This document shows positions 35,926-44,520 of a stretch of DNA of 63,747 nt, piece after piece. Origin of the DNA: Bacillota bacterium (GTDB lineage: Bacteria > Bacillota > Clostridia > Acetivibrionales > DTU013); the NCBI GenBank assembly GCA_023409735.1, contig JAEYRB010000009.1, positions 1 to 63,747 on the forward strand, read 5' to 3'. Each line of letters starts with the position of its first letter. The stretch's first letter is position 1. Both the position numbers and the translations under genes were made by a program. The notes under the pieces were generated by a model. It saw only the letters and a list, made by a program, of their open reading frames with translations, was not told the DNA's origin and did no database searches.

Positions 35926-36021
35926 TTTCTATACATTTCTAACTTATATATGTGTATATTATTAGTGAACAAATAAAAATAACTTCACTCCTATTATTCA
36001 TTTAATTTTGAATTCAGATGC

Positions 36022-36074
36022 TTGACATGGCTAACATATATCCATATAATATATCGTAACGATATATTATATGG
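36022..36074 (+). promoter_or_regulatory. consensus promoter overlapped by a perfect 33-bp palindrome
   Basis: TTGACA at 36022-36027 and TATAAT at 36045-36050 are 17 bases apart, a perfect consensus. A perfect palindrome at 36042-36074 (16-base arms around A36058) covers the -10 box and the transcription start. The adjacent PadR-type gene is the obvious repressor. The ribosome site GGAGAAA lies at the end of the palindrome. Confidence 0.8.
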
Positions 36075-36083
36075 AGAAACTCA

Positions 36084-36629
36084 ATGCTTGATTACATTAT
36101 TCTCGGCATGGTATTAAATGAGGATTTAACAGGATATGATATTAAAAAGATTATAGAAAATGGGGTGGGTATTTTCTATAAGGCAAGCTATGGCAGCTTA
36201 TATCCTGCTTTGAAAAAGCTGACTGAAAAAGGCCTGCTTGTGATGTACGAGAGTACATGTGGCGGCCGCCAAAAGAAATTTTATAAGCTTACAGATGAGG
36301 GATATAGAGTTTTTGTGGATTGGCTTGTGTCACCTATGAATGTTCTCGACGGAATAAATACACATTTAGCAAAGGTTTACTTTTTTGATAAGCTGCAGCC
36401 CGACATTCGTGACCGCCAATTATTAGAGCATGAAATGAATAACATTAGTTACTTAAGGAAGCTGCAAGCAATTGAAAAGGAGCTTAGTAAAAATAAGAAG
36501 GATTGTTATTATTATAAAATGTCCACGTTATATTATGGCATTTGCATTACACAGGAGTCTATCAGGTGGTGCCGGCATATCAGGTCCGGCAAACCATTAT
36601 CAGAGCTGATTCAAGGGGAGGGTAAATAA
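36084..36629 (+). CDS. PadR-family transcription regulator
   Basis: Regulator of 181 residues. The N-terminal winged helix has DYIILGMVLNEDLTGYDIKK and SYGSLYPALKKLTEKGLL, the PadR signature. The C-terminal part (about 95-175) is a helical dimerisation domain (PadR C-terminal, Vir-like). The promoter upstream is covered by a long palindrome, so autorepression is likely. The stop codon overlaps the start of the MBL gene by one base (TAATG), so both proteins are made in step. The ligand is unknown; PadR proteins often sense small phenolics or drugs. Confidence 0.9.
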   Translation: MLDYIILGMVLNEDLTGYDIKKIIENGVGIFYKASYGSLYPALKKLTEKGLLVMYESTCGGRQKKFYKLTDEGYRVFVDWLVSPMNVLDGINTHLAKVYFFDKLQPDIRDRQLLEHEMNNISYLRKLQAIEKELSKNKKDCYYYKMSTLYYGICITQESIRWCRHIRSGKPLSELIQGEGK

Positions 36630-37333
36630 TGTCGGAGATTAGCAGAATTGATTTAAATGGTGTAAATTCATATCTTGTAAAGTGCGCTGACGGCTTTATA
36701 TTGGTTGATACCGGTGGTCACATCGTTATGGATCAACAGTTCACAAACCGACGCGAGCTTTTGCTAAAGGAGCTTGAAGCTGCCGGGTGCACAGAAAACA
36801 ACCTTAAGCTTGTTATATTGACTCACGGTGATAATGATCATTCATGCAATGCGGCATATCTACGGGAACATTTTAAAACGAAAATTGCCATGAGCGATTG
36901 TGACAGAGAATTGGTTGAGAGTCCTACATTACAAAAATGGATGGAGAGTTATCAATATAACTCTTTAGAAATGAAGCAAATGTTTTTGCAATACAAAGAG
37001 GTTATAACAAGGGTTACACAAAAGATGCTTGACGAGTTTGAGAGATTTTCGCCGGACGTTTCGTTGAGGGATGGATATGATTTGTCTCATTATGGCTTTG
37101 ATGCAGTGGTTATCCATGTTCCCGGTCATACTAGAGGGTCTGTTGCAATTCTTGCAAAGAGCGGTGAGTTGATTGCCGGGGATACGTTTGCAAACATCGA
37201 CAAGCCAAGCTTGTGCCCCAATGCCTGTAATTTTCAGCAATTAGCAGATAGCATCAGCAAACTGAAAAATTTTAATATAGAAACAGTTTATCCGGGACAT
37301 GGCAGTTCGTTCAACTTTAATGAAATTATTTAG
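36629..37333 (+). CDS. metallo-beta-lactamase-fold hydrolase
   Basis: Hydrolase of 234 residues with the dinuclear zinc motif LTHGDNDHS (H-x-D-x-D-H form: HGDNDH), the later His in VHVPGHTRGS, the Asp in IAGDTF and the last His in VYPGHGSS. This group includes glyoxalase II-like and lactonase-like enzymes. It is translationally coupled to PadR, which suggests that the regulator senses the compound it hydrolyses. That compound cannot be deduced. Confidence 0.88.
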   Translation: MSEISRIDLNGVNSYLVKCADGFILVDTGGHIVMDQQFTNRRELLLKELEAAGCTENNLKLVILTHGDNDHSCNAAYLREHFKTKIAMSDCDRELVESPTLQKWMESYQYNSLEMKQMFLQYKEVITRVTQKMLDEFERFSPDVSLRDGYDLSHYGFDAVVIHVPGHTRGSVAILAKSGELIAGDTFANIDKPSLCPNACNFQQLADSISKLKNFNIETVYPGHGSSFNFNEII

Positions 37334-37434
37334 CTACGACCTTAAGGAAATACCGGAATAAGTATGTGCCAGGATTGCCGTAAGCCTCCTTTTCTGCTAA
37401 TATATATGTTATATAGTTTTCAGGAGGTAGCCTG

Positions 37435-38259
37435 TTGAAAATAGTCAGCTTTGTCGGACCCAGCGGTACAGGAAAGAGTCATAGGGCTTCGTGGGTAGCG
37501 CGTGAAAGAGGTATCGACTTTATTATAGATGATGGTTTATTAATAAAGATAAATCAGGTTGTTGCCGGTACATCTGCCAAAAAGGAGCGGACAAGGATCG
37601 CTTCCATAAAGTGCGCCCTTTTTACTGATGATAGTCATGCGGAAGAGGTTATGAACGCAATCAGGCTTCATAAGCCCGAGTCAATATTGATTCTAGGTAC
37701 ATCTGATCAGATGACTGATAAGATAGCGGAAAGACTGCAGCTGCCAGCCATAACTCAAAGGGTGTATATAACCGATGTGGCAGATGAGCTCGAAATAAAG
37801 CAGGCGCTTGCTACCAGGAGACAGCAGGGAAAGCATGTTATTCCTGTTCCTACATTTGAAATCAAAAAAGAATTTTCCGGGTATTTTCTTGACCCACTCC
37901 AGATCTTTCGCAGGAAGGGCAAGGGCAATTTCCAGATGGATGAGGTTAAGTCGGTAGTAAGGCCGACCTTCAGTTATTTGGGGAATTTTACAATATCTGA
38001 TTATACAATTTATCAGATAGTGGAATACGTTGTGACTAATATGAAGGGCGTAAACAAGATTTCAAGGTTTAGAGCTGAAAACCGCCCTGAAGGTACATAT
38101 ATTGAAATGGATCTGATACTGGTTTATGGCTGTAATATCAGAGAACTGATAAGAAATATTCAGAAAAATGTTGCACAAGAGGTAGAACGACTAACGGCTC
38201 TGAATATTAAGCAGGTCAATGTTACTGCCAAAAGTCTTGTAATTGAAAAAATCGAATAA
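37435..38259 (+). CDS. P-loop NTPase fused to an Asp23/Gls24 domain
   Basis: Protein of 274 residues starting at TTG behind CAGGAGGTAG. The N-terminal half has a Walker A loop, VSFVGPSGTGKSHRA (residues 5-18), and a central LILGTSDQMTDKIA. The C-terminal half (about 180-270) matches the Asp23/Gls24 envelope-stress domain: SYLGNFTISDYTIYQIVE, then EMDLILVYG, and ERLTALNIKQVNVT. The linker FSGYFLDPLQIFRRKGKG is basic. Asp23 domains attach to the membrane in staphylococci; here an NTPase is added. The substrate is unknown. It is monocistronic. Confidence 0.75.
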   Translation: MKIVSFVGPSGTGKSHRASWVARERGIDFIIDDGLLIKINQVVAGTSAKKERTRIASIKCALFTDDSHAEEVMNAIRLHKPESILILGTSDQMTDKIAERLQLPAITQRVYITDVADELEIKQALATRRQQGKHVIPVPTFEIKKEFSGYFLDPLQIFRRKGKGNFQMDEVKSVVRPTFSYLGNFTISDYTIYQIVEYVVTNMKGVNKISRFRAENRPEGTYIEMDLILVYGCNIRELIRNIQKNVAQEVERLTALNIKQVNVTAKSLVIEKIE

Positions 38260-38407
38260 TGGCTTCTACTGATAAATTCATTAAGAAAAACAACACCAGT
38301 AAGCTGTATACATTCTATATAGTTGAGAATTTCAACTATCTATACAAATCACAATTTCAGTATTTATGAGTATTATAAAATAAAGGTAAGAGATGGGAGA
38401 TCATACA

Positions 38408-38848
38408 ATGGACAGCTATGCCGCTGTGCCCGGAAGCTTTGCCGGGCTGAGCATCGGTGATTCCTTATCTTTTGATCGGGAGATTACATGCGATATGGTT
38501 ACTGCATTTGCAGATCTTTCGGGTGATTATAATCCTGTTCATATGGATGAGGGATACTGTAGGAAGCATGGATTAGGTTCCAGGGTTGCACATGGAATGC
38601 TTGTGCTATCGCTGGTGTCTACACTAATTGGTATGTATTTACCGGGAAGAGGAGCGCTCTGGCTATCACAGAAGTTTGATTTTATAGCCCCTGTGAGAAT
38701 CGGAGACAAACTGATTGTTACAGGGATGATCACTGGAAAGAGTGACGAAAATATACTTGGTATGGGCATTTTAGACATCAAGGTGGTTGTAAAGAATCAG
38801 AATAATGCTATTGCAGTCCGCGGAAATGTAAAGGTTTCTATTAGGTAA
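38408..38848 (+). CDS. MaoC-like (R)-hydratase
   Basis: Hot-dog-fold enoyl hydratase of 146 residues. The hydratase motif DLSGDYNPVHMDE has the catalytic Asp40 and His45, and VAHGML follows. Such enzymes hydrate enoyl-CoA or enoyl-ACP to (R)-3-hydroxyacyl forms or act in the opposite direction. The ATG at 38408 with GGGAGA upstream is preferred over 38393. It lies ahead of a ketoreductase, an FkbH-like protein and an acyl carrier protein, so it probably works on an acyl group bound to that carrier. A 24-base imperfect duplication of its 3' end follows at 38855. Confidence 0.85.
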   Translation: MDSYAAVPGSFAGLSIGDSLSFDREITCDMVTAFADLSGDYNPVHMDEGYCRKHGLGSRVAHGMLVLSLVSTLIGMYLPGRGALWLSQKFDFIAPVRIGDKLIVTGMITGKSDENILGMGILDIKVVVKNQNNAIAVRGNVKVSIR

Positions 38849-39112
38849 AATGTAAATGCAATGGTTCCTATTAAGTAAGGCATTTGCTATGCAACCTGAG
38901 AAAAGTTTAGCAGTACTATATATGGCGACAAGTGGGCTGCAATGTTGTATACAGACCACGATTATCAAGGAGGTATCTTTGCAGCTCTTTGAATAAATAC
39001 CGGAGAAAGTCGAAAAGTGCTTACTGCCGGCTATATCAACAACATATTGTGCAGCGATGCTTGAAAATGGTACATCGCAAATACCACTAAGTTATATTGA
39101 GGCATGTGTATT

Positions 39113-39844
39113 ATGGATAAGGTTATATTGGTTACAGGCGGCAGCAGGGGACTTGGCGAGTGCCTTGTGAAACGATTGTCAGGGATCGAAGGAACTGCTG
39201 TTTACTTTACCTATGCCAGCTCCGGTGAAAGAGCTGCCAAGGTAGAGGAAGAAGCGTCAAATATATATTCAATAAAATGTGATCAGAAGGATGAAGACAG
39301 TGTAAGGCTTTGTCATAAAGCTATAAATGAAAGGCATGGACGGCTTGATGTGCTTATTAATAATGCATGCGCATCCTTTATGCCCTGTGATATGCTGGAA
39401 TCAGGCTGGGGTAGGTTCCAGGAGCAGCTGGATGTAAATGTAAGGGGCTCATATTACCACATCAGGGAAGCGGCAGCCCTTATGAAGCTGCAGGGTGAAG
39501 GCAGAATTATCAATATACTGTCATCATATGTTATCAATACACCACCGGAAAAGCTTTCCTTCTATATAACTGCCAAATATGCACTCCTTGGCATGACACG
39601 GGCAGCCGCAGCTGAGCTGACAAGGTTTGGTATAACAGTAAATGCTGTTTCACCCGGACTAATGCAGACAGAGCTGTCGGGATACCTGCCGCCTAAATAC
39701 CTGAAGGTGTGCGCTGAGCGCCATCCCATGAAGCGGCTGACGACACCATCTGATGTGGCCGATACAGTGGAGCATCTTGTCTCAGATAAAGCCGGCTTCC
39801 TGTGTGGAGTTAATATTCCTGTGAACGGTGGTGAGTCATATTGA
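39113..39844 (+). CDS. 3-oxoacyl-ACP reductase-like SDR (FabG type)
   Basis: SDR of 243 residues, NADPH-dependent by pattern. ILVTGGSRGLGE is the cofactor loop, DVLINNACASF the NNA segment, ILSSYVINTP the Ser, and FYITAKYALLG the Tyr-Lys pair. The C-terminal SDKAGFLCGVNIPVNGG is typical of FabG-like reductases. The ATG at 39113 has GAGG ten bases upstream; an earlier in-frame ATG at 39104 overlaps that site. Its stop codon overlaps the TTG start of the FkbH-like gene by four bases. It may reduce a 3-keto group on the carrier-bound acyl chain. Confidence 0.85.
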   Translation: MDKVILVTGGSRGLGECLVKRLSGIEGTAVYFTYASSGERAAKVEEEASNIYSIKCDQKDEDSVRLCHKAINERHGRLDVLINNACASFMPCDMLESGWGRFQEQLDVNVRGSYYHIREAAALMKLQGEGRIINILSSYVINTPPEKLSFYITAKYALLGMTRAAAAELTRFGITVNAVSPGLMQTELSGYLPPKYLKVCAERHPMKRLTTPSDVADTVEHLVSDKAGFLCGVNIPVNGGESY

Positions 39845-41574
39845 ATGCAAATCCCTTAAAAATTGCTCTTCTAGGCAACATTACTACAGAATTTATCGGA
39901 AATGCGATAAACAATGAATTATCACAAAGAGGATTGAAGGCAGAGATATATAATGCTCCGTATAAACAGTATAATCAATTATCGGTTGACATAAGCAGCG
40001 AATTATATAAATTCAAGCCCGATGTTATCTTTTTGCTGCTGGACGGGCACACTCTTTTCCCCCAATGGTACAGTATAAGTGGAAAGCCTGAATCAGCGGA
40101 AACATGCCGAAAGTATGTATATGATACGTTTTCATCTATCGAAGCTGTAATAATAAATATTCACAAAAACACATCTGCAAAAATTATTGTCAATAACTTT
40201 TTACTGCCATATCACACGCCTATGGGCATTGTTGATGATCGCTCGCCAATGGGGCTGAAAAAAATGATAAAACTGCTCAATTCAATGCTTGAAGAGGCTG
40301 CTGCATCAACTGATTATTTATATGTGTTTGATTATAACGGCTTTTGTTCACATATCGGGCATGAAAAGGCCCTTGATGCAAAGCTTTCATACCTTGTAAA
40401 AAACCCGCTTTCATATGGTGCGACTAAACGGCTGGCACATGAATACATGCGGTATCTGCTTCCATTATCAGCGCTTAATAAAAAATGTCTTGTGCTTGAT
40501 CTGGACAATACGCTATGGGGCGGCGTTGCAGGAGAAGACGGAATTGGCGGTATCAAGCTGGATATATCGGGAGAGGGCGCAAGCTTCTATGATTTCCAGA
40601 ATGAAATTTTGAACCTGTATAATAGAGGAATAATCCTTGCAATAAACAGTAAAAACAATCCTGAGGATGTGTTAGATATTATGGATAAGCATCCGCATAT
40701 GGTTCTTAGAAGCAGATATTTTTCATGCATGAAAATAAATTGGCACGATAAGGCTGAGAACATGAAGCAGATTGCTTCCGAACTGAACATTGGACCAGAC
40801 AGTCTTGTGTTCTTCGATGATAACCCTGTTGAGCGTGAGCTGATCAAAACAACTTTGCCGCAGGTAACTGTTGTGGACGTTCCTGCAGATTCAGGAAGGT
40901 ACTGCGACGTATTAAGGGACATTGTAGAATTTGAAGCTTTAGAGCTGACAGCGGAGGATAGGGAGAGGAACAGGATGTATCTTCAGAACAAGGAGCGGGA
41001 GCAGGAGCAGCAGAAGTATAAAAGCCTGCAGGAGTATCTGGAAAGCCTTAAGACTGTTATTACTGTTTCACAGGCTAATGAATTTAATATTCCTAGGATT
41101 GCTCAGCTTACACAAAAAACAAATCAGTTCAATATGACTACAAGAAGGTACCAGCCTGCGGATATAGCCGCAATGCTTAAATCGGGTGTTTACAAGGTAT
41201 ACTGCTGCTCAGTAAGCGACAGGTTCGGGGATAACGGAATAACGGGCTGCTGCATAGTTAAAACGGATGGAGACGAAGCGAGCATTGATACATTTCTTAT
41301 GAGCTGCAGAGTGCTTGGCAGAAATGCTGAGTATGCGTTTTTATCATGTGCAGTTAATGATTTGAGAATGAAGGGCTTTGGGAGGATTCGAGCTGAGTTC
41401 CTGCCTACTGAAAAGAACAGGCAAAACAGTGGCTTTTACCAAAGGGCAGGCTTTGAGGCTGAGAGCGGCAGCGAAGGCTTCACCTTCATCCTAGAATCTG
41501 GTATGAAAGCTGCTGAAGTAGATTATATAACATGTGCAACAACCTCGGTGAAGGGAGATGAAGGTATTGGATAG
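39841..41574 (+). CDS. FkbH-like protein (HAD-IIIC phosphatase plus acyltransferase)
   Basis: Protein of 577 residues with three parts: an N-terminal SGNH-like region (about 1-210), a HAD-IIIC domain with the DxDxT motif CLVLDLDNTLWGG (Asp220, Asp222) and FFDDNPVERELI, and a C-terminal GNAT-like acyltransferase region (about 395-550). FkbH proteins take 1,3-bisphosphoglycerate and load glyceryl onto an acyl carrier protein; family members in glycan clusters may load other acyl groups. It starts at TTG, overlapping the SDR, and its end overlaps the ACP gene by 17 bases, so the three are translationally coupled. Confidence 0.88.
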   Translation: MNANPLKIALLGNITTEFIGNAINNELSQRGLKAEIYNAPYKQYNQLSVDISSELYKFKPDVIFLLLDGHTLFPQWYSISGKPESAETCRKYVYDTFSSIEAVIINIHKNTSAKIIVNNFLLPYHTPMGIVDDRSPMGLKKMIKLLNSMLEEAAASTDYLYVFDYNGFCSHIGHEKALDAKLSYLVKNPLSYGATKRLAHEYMRYLLPLSALNKKCLVLDLDNTLWGGVAGEDGIGGIKLDISGEGASFYDFQNEILNLYNRGIILAINSKNNPEDVLDIMDKHPHMVLRSRYFSCMKINWHDKAENMKQIASELNIGPDSLVFFDDNPVERELIKTTLPQVTVVDVPADSGRYCDVLRDIVEFEALELTAEDRERNRMYLQNKEREQEQQKYKSLQEYLESLKTVITVSQANEFNIPRIAQLTQKTNQFNMTTRRYQPADIAAMLKSGVYKVYCCSVSDRFGDNGITGCCIVKTDGDEASIDTFLMSCRVLGRNAEYAFLSCAVNDLRMKGFGRIRAEFLPTEKNRQNSGFYQRAGFEAESGSEGFTFILESGMKAAEVDYITCATTSVKGDEGIG

Positions 41575-41794
41575 TGAATTTATAAATACTGTTGCAAAGG
41601 TTTTAAAAATCGCTCCTGAGCTTCTCAAGGAGGATTCTACAGCGGCTTCTATTCCCCAATGGGACTCACTCAATCACTGGACTGTAATAGGTGAGCTGGA
41701 GCAGAAATATAATGTTGAATTCACAATGGATGAAGCAGTTAGCTTCAAAAATCTTAATGACATATATGAAACGATAACAAAAAAGCTGCAATAG
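41558..41794 (+). CDS. acyl carrier protein
   Basis: Carrier protein of 78 residues, dedicated to the FkbH module. The phosphopantetheine Ser37 is in IPQWDSLNHW, flanked by the four-helix pattern of ACP. The gene begins inside the 3' end of the FkbH-like gene and is followed by a glycosyltransferase gene after 18 bases. The organism's housekeeping ACP is expected elsewhere, so this one probably carries the acyl group that later decorates a sugar. The acyl group itself is not known. Confidence 0.9.
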   Translation: MKVLDSEFINTVAKVLKIAPELLKEDSTAASIPQWDSLNHWTVIGELEQKYNVEFTMDEAVSFKNLNDIYETITKKLQ

Positions 41795-41812
41795 GAAAGG
41801 AAGTTATAGCAG

Positions 41813-42718
41813 ATGCGGCTGGCTTATCTTATATTAGCCCATACAAATCCTCATCAGCTTGAAAGGCTGGTAAGCAGGCTGAAGGATGAAAGAAATGATA
41901 TATTCATTCATCTGGATTCCAAAGTAGAGGATGATCAAAGCTTTCTACGAATAGCAGCAACACATAAGAATGTGTTTTTTACCTCAAAAAGGTACGATGT
42001 CAGGTGGGGTGCGTACAGCATGATTAAAGCAACCCTTGACAGCCTGGAGGAGATAATTGAGTATAAGGAATATGATTACATCAGCCTTATTAGCGGAATG
42101 GATTACCCTGTTAAAACTAACGAAGAAATATATAATTTTTTCTTAAGGAATAATGGCAAGGAGTTCCTTTATTACAGAAAGAGTCCATCGCCTGAGCTGC
42201 CCCTGGGAGGTTGTGATAGATTTGAATACTATTATGACTATGACAGCAGAGTAAGCAATAGAAATGAGTATGAGTCAGAAATGTTGTTAAGACAGATTAA
42301 AAGGCCCTTCCTGAAAGGAATGGCTCCGTATCATGGGTCACAGTGGTGGAGTCTTACAGGAAAATGTGTAAGTTATATCGCAAATACTGTGAAGAATAAT
42401 ATCGAAATAGAAAATTTTTATAGATACACAAAATTCCCTGATGAGCATTTTTTTCAAACGATAATTATGAATTCTTCCTATTCAGCAAATACAATAAATA
42501 ATAACTTAAGATATATTGATTGGTCGGATATAGATTGGACTACTATCGACTGGAAGGTAACCATGCCTCACCCAAAGCTCCTGACAATTAATGACTTTGA
42601 AAAAATTCGAGTAAGTCAGACTGCTTTTGCAAGGAAGTTTGATGAAAGGGTTGACAGTAGGGTGCTTGACACTATTGATGTGTTGCTTCTTAAAAAAGAT
42701 CCCGGAGGGCTATATTAA
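41813..42718 (+). CDS. GT14-like (core-2/I-branching) glycosyltransferase A
   Basis: Glycosyltransferase of 301 residues related to beta-1,6-N-acetylglucosaminyltransferases and xylosyltransferases. It starts LAYLILAHTNPHQLERLV and has FIHLDSKV, RWGAYSMIKATL, SLISGMDYPVK, YHGSQWWSL and FPDEHFFQTI, the standard bacterial GT14 signature. There is no signal peptide or membrane helix. A paralogue lies on the opposite strand at 43377. The donor and acceptor are unknown. It is co-transcribed with the acyl-carrier module, which suggests that the acyl sugar and the glycan belong to one product. Confidence 0.85.
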   Translation: MRLAYLILAHTNPHQLERLVSRLKDERNDIFIHLDSKVEDDQSFLRIAATHKNVFFTSKRYDVRWGAYSMIKATLDSLEEIIEYKEYDYISLISGMDYPVKTNEEIYNFFLRNNGKEFLYYRKSPSPELPLGGCDRFEYYYDYDSRVSNRNEYESEMLLRQIKRPFLKGMAPYHGSQWWSLTGKCVSYIANTVKNNIEIENFYRYTKFPDEHFFQTIIMNSSYSANTINNNLRYIDWSDIDWTTIDWKVTMPHPKLLTINDFEKIRVSQTAFARKFDERVDSRVLDTIDVLLLKKDPGGLY

Positions 42719-42719
42719 A

Positions 42720-43313
42720 ATGGAAATAGAAAATAATGCTGTATCAATTATAGAATTTGTAGATAGTTTGGCTTATGCAAAGAATGTTTTTCAAAGCTAC
42801 ATGCTGCAGGATATAAGTAAAAAAGAGCTTATACTTGTTTACAACAGTTCATCTGATGATTTTGAGAAATGGCTGTTCTTAACAAAAATGTATCCAATGA
42901 CGCGTATATATTACCTCAATTCGTGTACATCACTCGGAGAATGCCTTAATTACTGCGCTGAAAGATCAATATTTGAGAATATTGCAGTATTTAATCAAGT
43001 CGGACTATATGACTTTAATTATTTACAATCCTCCCTAAAAGCTATGCAGACTTATCAAATACAGCTTATAGGAAAGAGAACATATTATAAACATGATGAA
43101 AAGGAGAATGCCGATATAATTGTCAACCCTGGCTTTGAGGGTTGCATAACTGATTATGTAATATTGCCGTCTTTTGTGATGAGGCATAACCTATTTGATA
43201 ACCTAAGATTTGATGATATTAATACTGATATTGATATTGAATACTGCAAAAAATGCCGGGCAAAAGGATATGGTATTTATTCCGCAAAATCAGAAGGTCT
43301 CAGGCTATATTGA
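42720..43313 (+). CDS. small GT-A-like protein lacking the DxD site
   Basis: Protein of 197 residues, one base after the preceding stop, with CCGGAGGG as ribosome site. It is paralogous to the small glycosyltransferase at 44521: both have KELILVYNSSSDDFEKW or KELILILNSLSLNSDEW, then a TSLGECLNYC or ITVGACMNFA helix, and LIGKRTYYKHD or LFGKKTHYVYF. Where the active paralogue has ANFDHDDYYG, this one reads AVFNQVGLYD, so the metal-binding acidic pair is lost. It is probably not catalytic and may act as a partner subunit. Confidence 0.65.
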   Translation: MEIENNAVSIIEFVDSLAYAKNVFQSYMLQDISKKELILVYNSSSDDFEKWLFLTKMYPMTRIYYLNSCTSLGECLNYCAERSIFENIAVFNQVGLYDFNYLQSSLKAMQTYQIQLIGKRTYYKHDEKENADIIVNPGFEGCITDYVILPSFVMRHNLFDNLRFDDINTDIDIEYCKKCRAKGYGIYSAKSEGLRLY

Positions 43314-43376
43314 TTATTAATCAGTAATATGGGTATACGTTGCTCCTGGGTTCTTGCATTTTTGGTTTTACAAGGC

Positions 43377-44273
43377 TCATACTTCTTCAGGCTGATCTAG
43401 ATGAAGCAGATCATGATCTATGGTATCCATAAGCTTGGAACTGCACTCGTTATCCAGCTTTCTGGCGTAAAGACAGCCGGAAGTCAGAAGTGCATTTAAA
43501 TCTTCTGTATTAAGTGTTTTGGGGTGTGGTGAATCTGCAATTGACCAGTCGAGGTACCAAAGATTTATGGATGGTGCTTTGTCGGCAAAAGGAGAATTCA
43601 TAACAAGTGTCTGGAAGAATTGCTCGTCAGAAAATTTTGTGTATCTGAAATAATTCATAATTTCGTTATCATTATCAACAAGCTTGAGAATATACTTTAT
43701 ACAGCTTAATGATAAGCACCACCACATAGATCCATGATAAGGCTGCATACCATCAATGAAATTCCTTTTAATGCTACGTGCACGCATTTCTGCCTCGTAA
43801 AATGTGCTGCCTCGACTTCCGAACTCACTATAATAGTTGTCATAATCATAATAGTACCATACCCTGTCCATTCTGCCTTCGGGATACTGCACTATAGGAA
43901 GCTTCCGATAATGAATGAATTCATGTCCGCAATTTTCTTTAAAGTAACTGAAAATTAGCATATTGTCTTTTATCGGATAATCAGTTCCACTCATGAGGAC
44001 AACATAGTCAAAAACAGTACCGAATTCAGTAATTTCTTTAAGAGAATACAGTATTGCCTGCACTACGCTGAAGGCCCCCCATCTTACATTTGATCTGCGG
44101 CTGATGTATACAGCGTGCGGGATTTCAGAGCAAAGGTTTGAAAAATCGGTTGTTAGCGGAATTTTGCTATCAAGATGTATAAAAAACCATGTATTCTTTG
44201 TATAAAGCCTTTTTATCAACCTTTTCAACTGAAATGGGTTTGTATGAGCAAGTATTAAATATGCTATATTCAA
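43377..44273 (-). CDS. GT14-like (core-2/I-branching) glycosyltransferase B
   Basis: Protein of 298 residues on the minus strand, paralogous to the GT14-like enzyme at 41813. It shares IAYLILAHTNPFQLKRLI, FIHLDSKI, RWGAFSVVQAIL, VLMSGTDYPIK, MQPYHGSMWWCL and FSDEQFFQTLVMNS. Two related transferases facing each other suggest a recent duplication with inversion and different acceptor specificity. Soluble, no signal. The ATG at 44273 is weakly preceded by AGAGGCGCAG. The adjacent + strand gene is the small GT-A enzyme at 44521, divergently transcribed. Confidence 0.85.
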   Translation of the reverse strand: MNIAYLILAHTNPFQLKRLIKRLYTKNTWFFIHLDSKIPLTTDFSNLCSEIPHAVYISRRSNVRWGAFSVVQAILYSLKEITEFGTVFDYVVLMSGTDYPIKDNMLIFSYFKENCGHEFIHYRKLPIVQYPEGRMDRVWYYYDYDNYYSEFGSRGSTFYEAEMRARSIKRNFIDGMQPYHGSMWWCLSLSCIKYILKLVDNDNEIMNYFRYTKFSDEQFFQTLVMNSPFADKAPSINLWYLDWSIADSPHPKTLNTEDLNALLTSGCLYARKLDNECSSKLMDTIDHDLLHLDQPEEV

Positions 44274-44520
44274 TTCTGCGCCTCTTTTTGATACTACTTA
44301 TGTTATTCTATGCATGACAAGTATTATATGAAACCAAATCTTTAATATGTTATGTTGTTTATGTAACCCTTGTATAACAGATACCATAATATAATAATAA
44401 AAGCCCTCCAATATTAGGCTCTACATAGACCTGTACTGCTGCCGACCGTGTAGAGTCAAATAATTTAAAGTATCAAGAACACGGCATCAATGTGTACATA
44501 CAGTGAAAGAGAGTGAAGAA

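Noticed and set aside
39841..41794. FkbH-ACP pair as part of a polyketide synthase cluster
   Set aside because: No ketosynthase, acyltransferase or peptide synthetase modules are in the window; the neighbours are glycosyltransferases and sugar enzymes.
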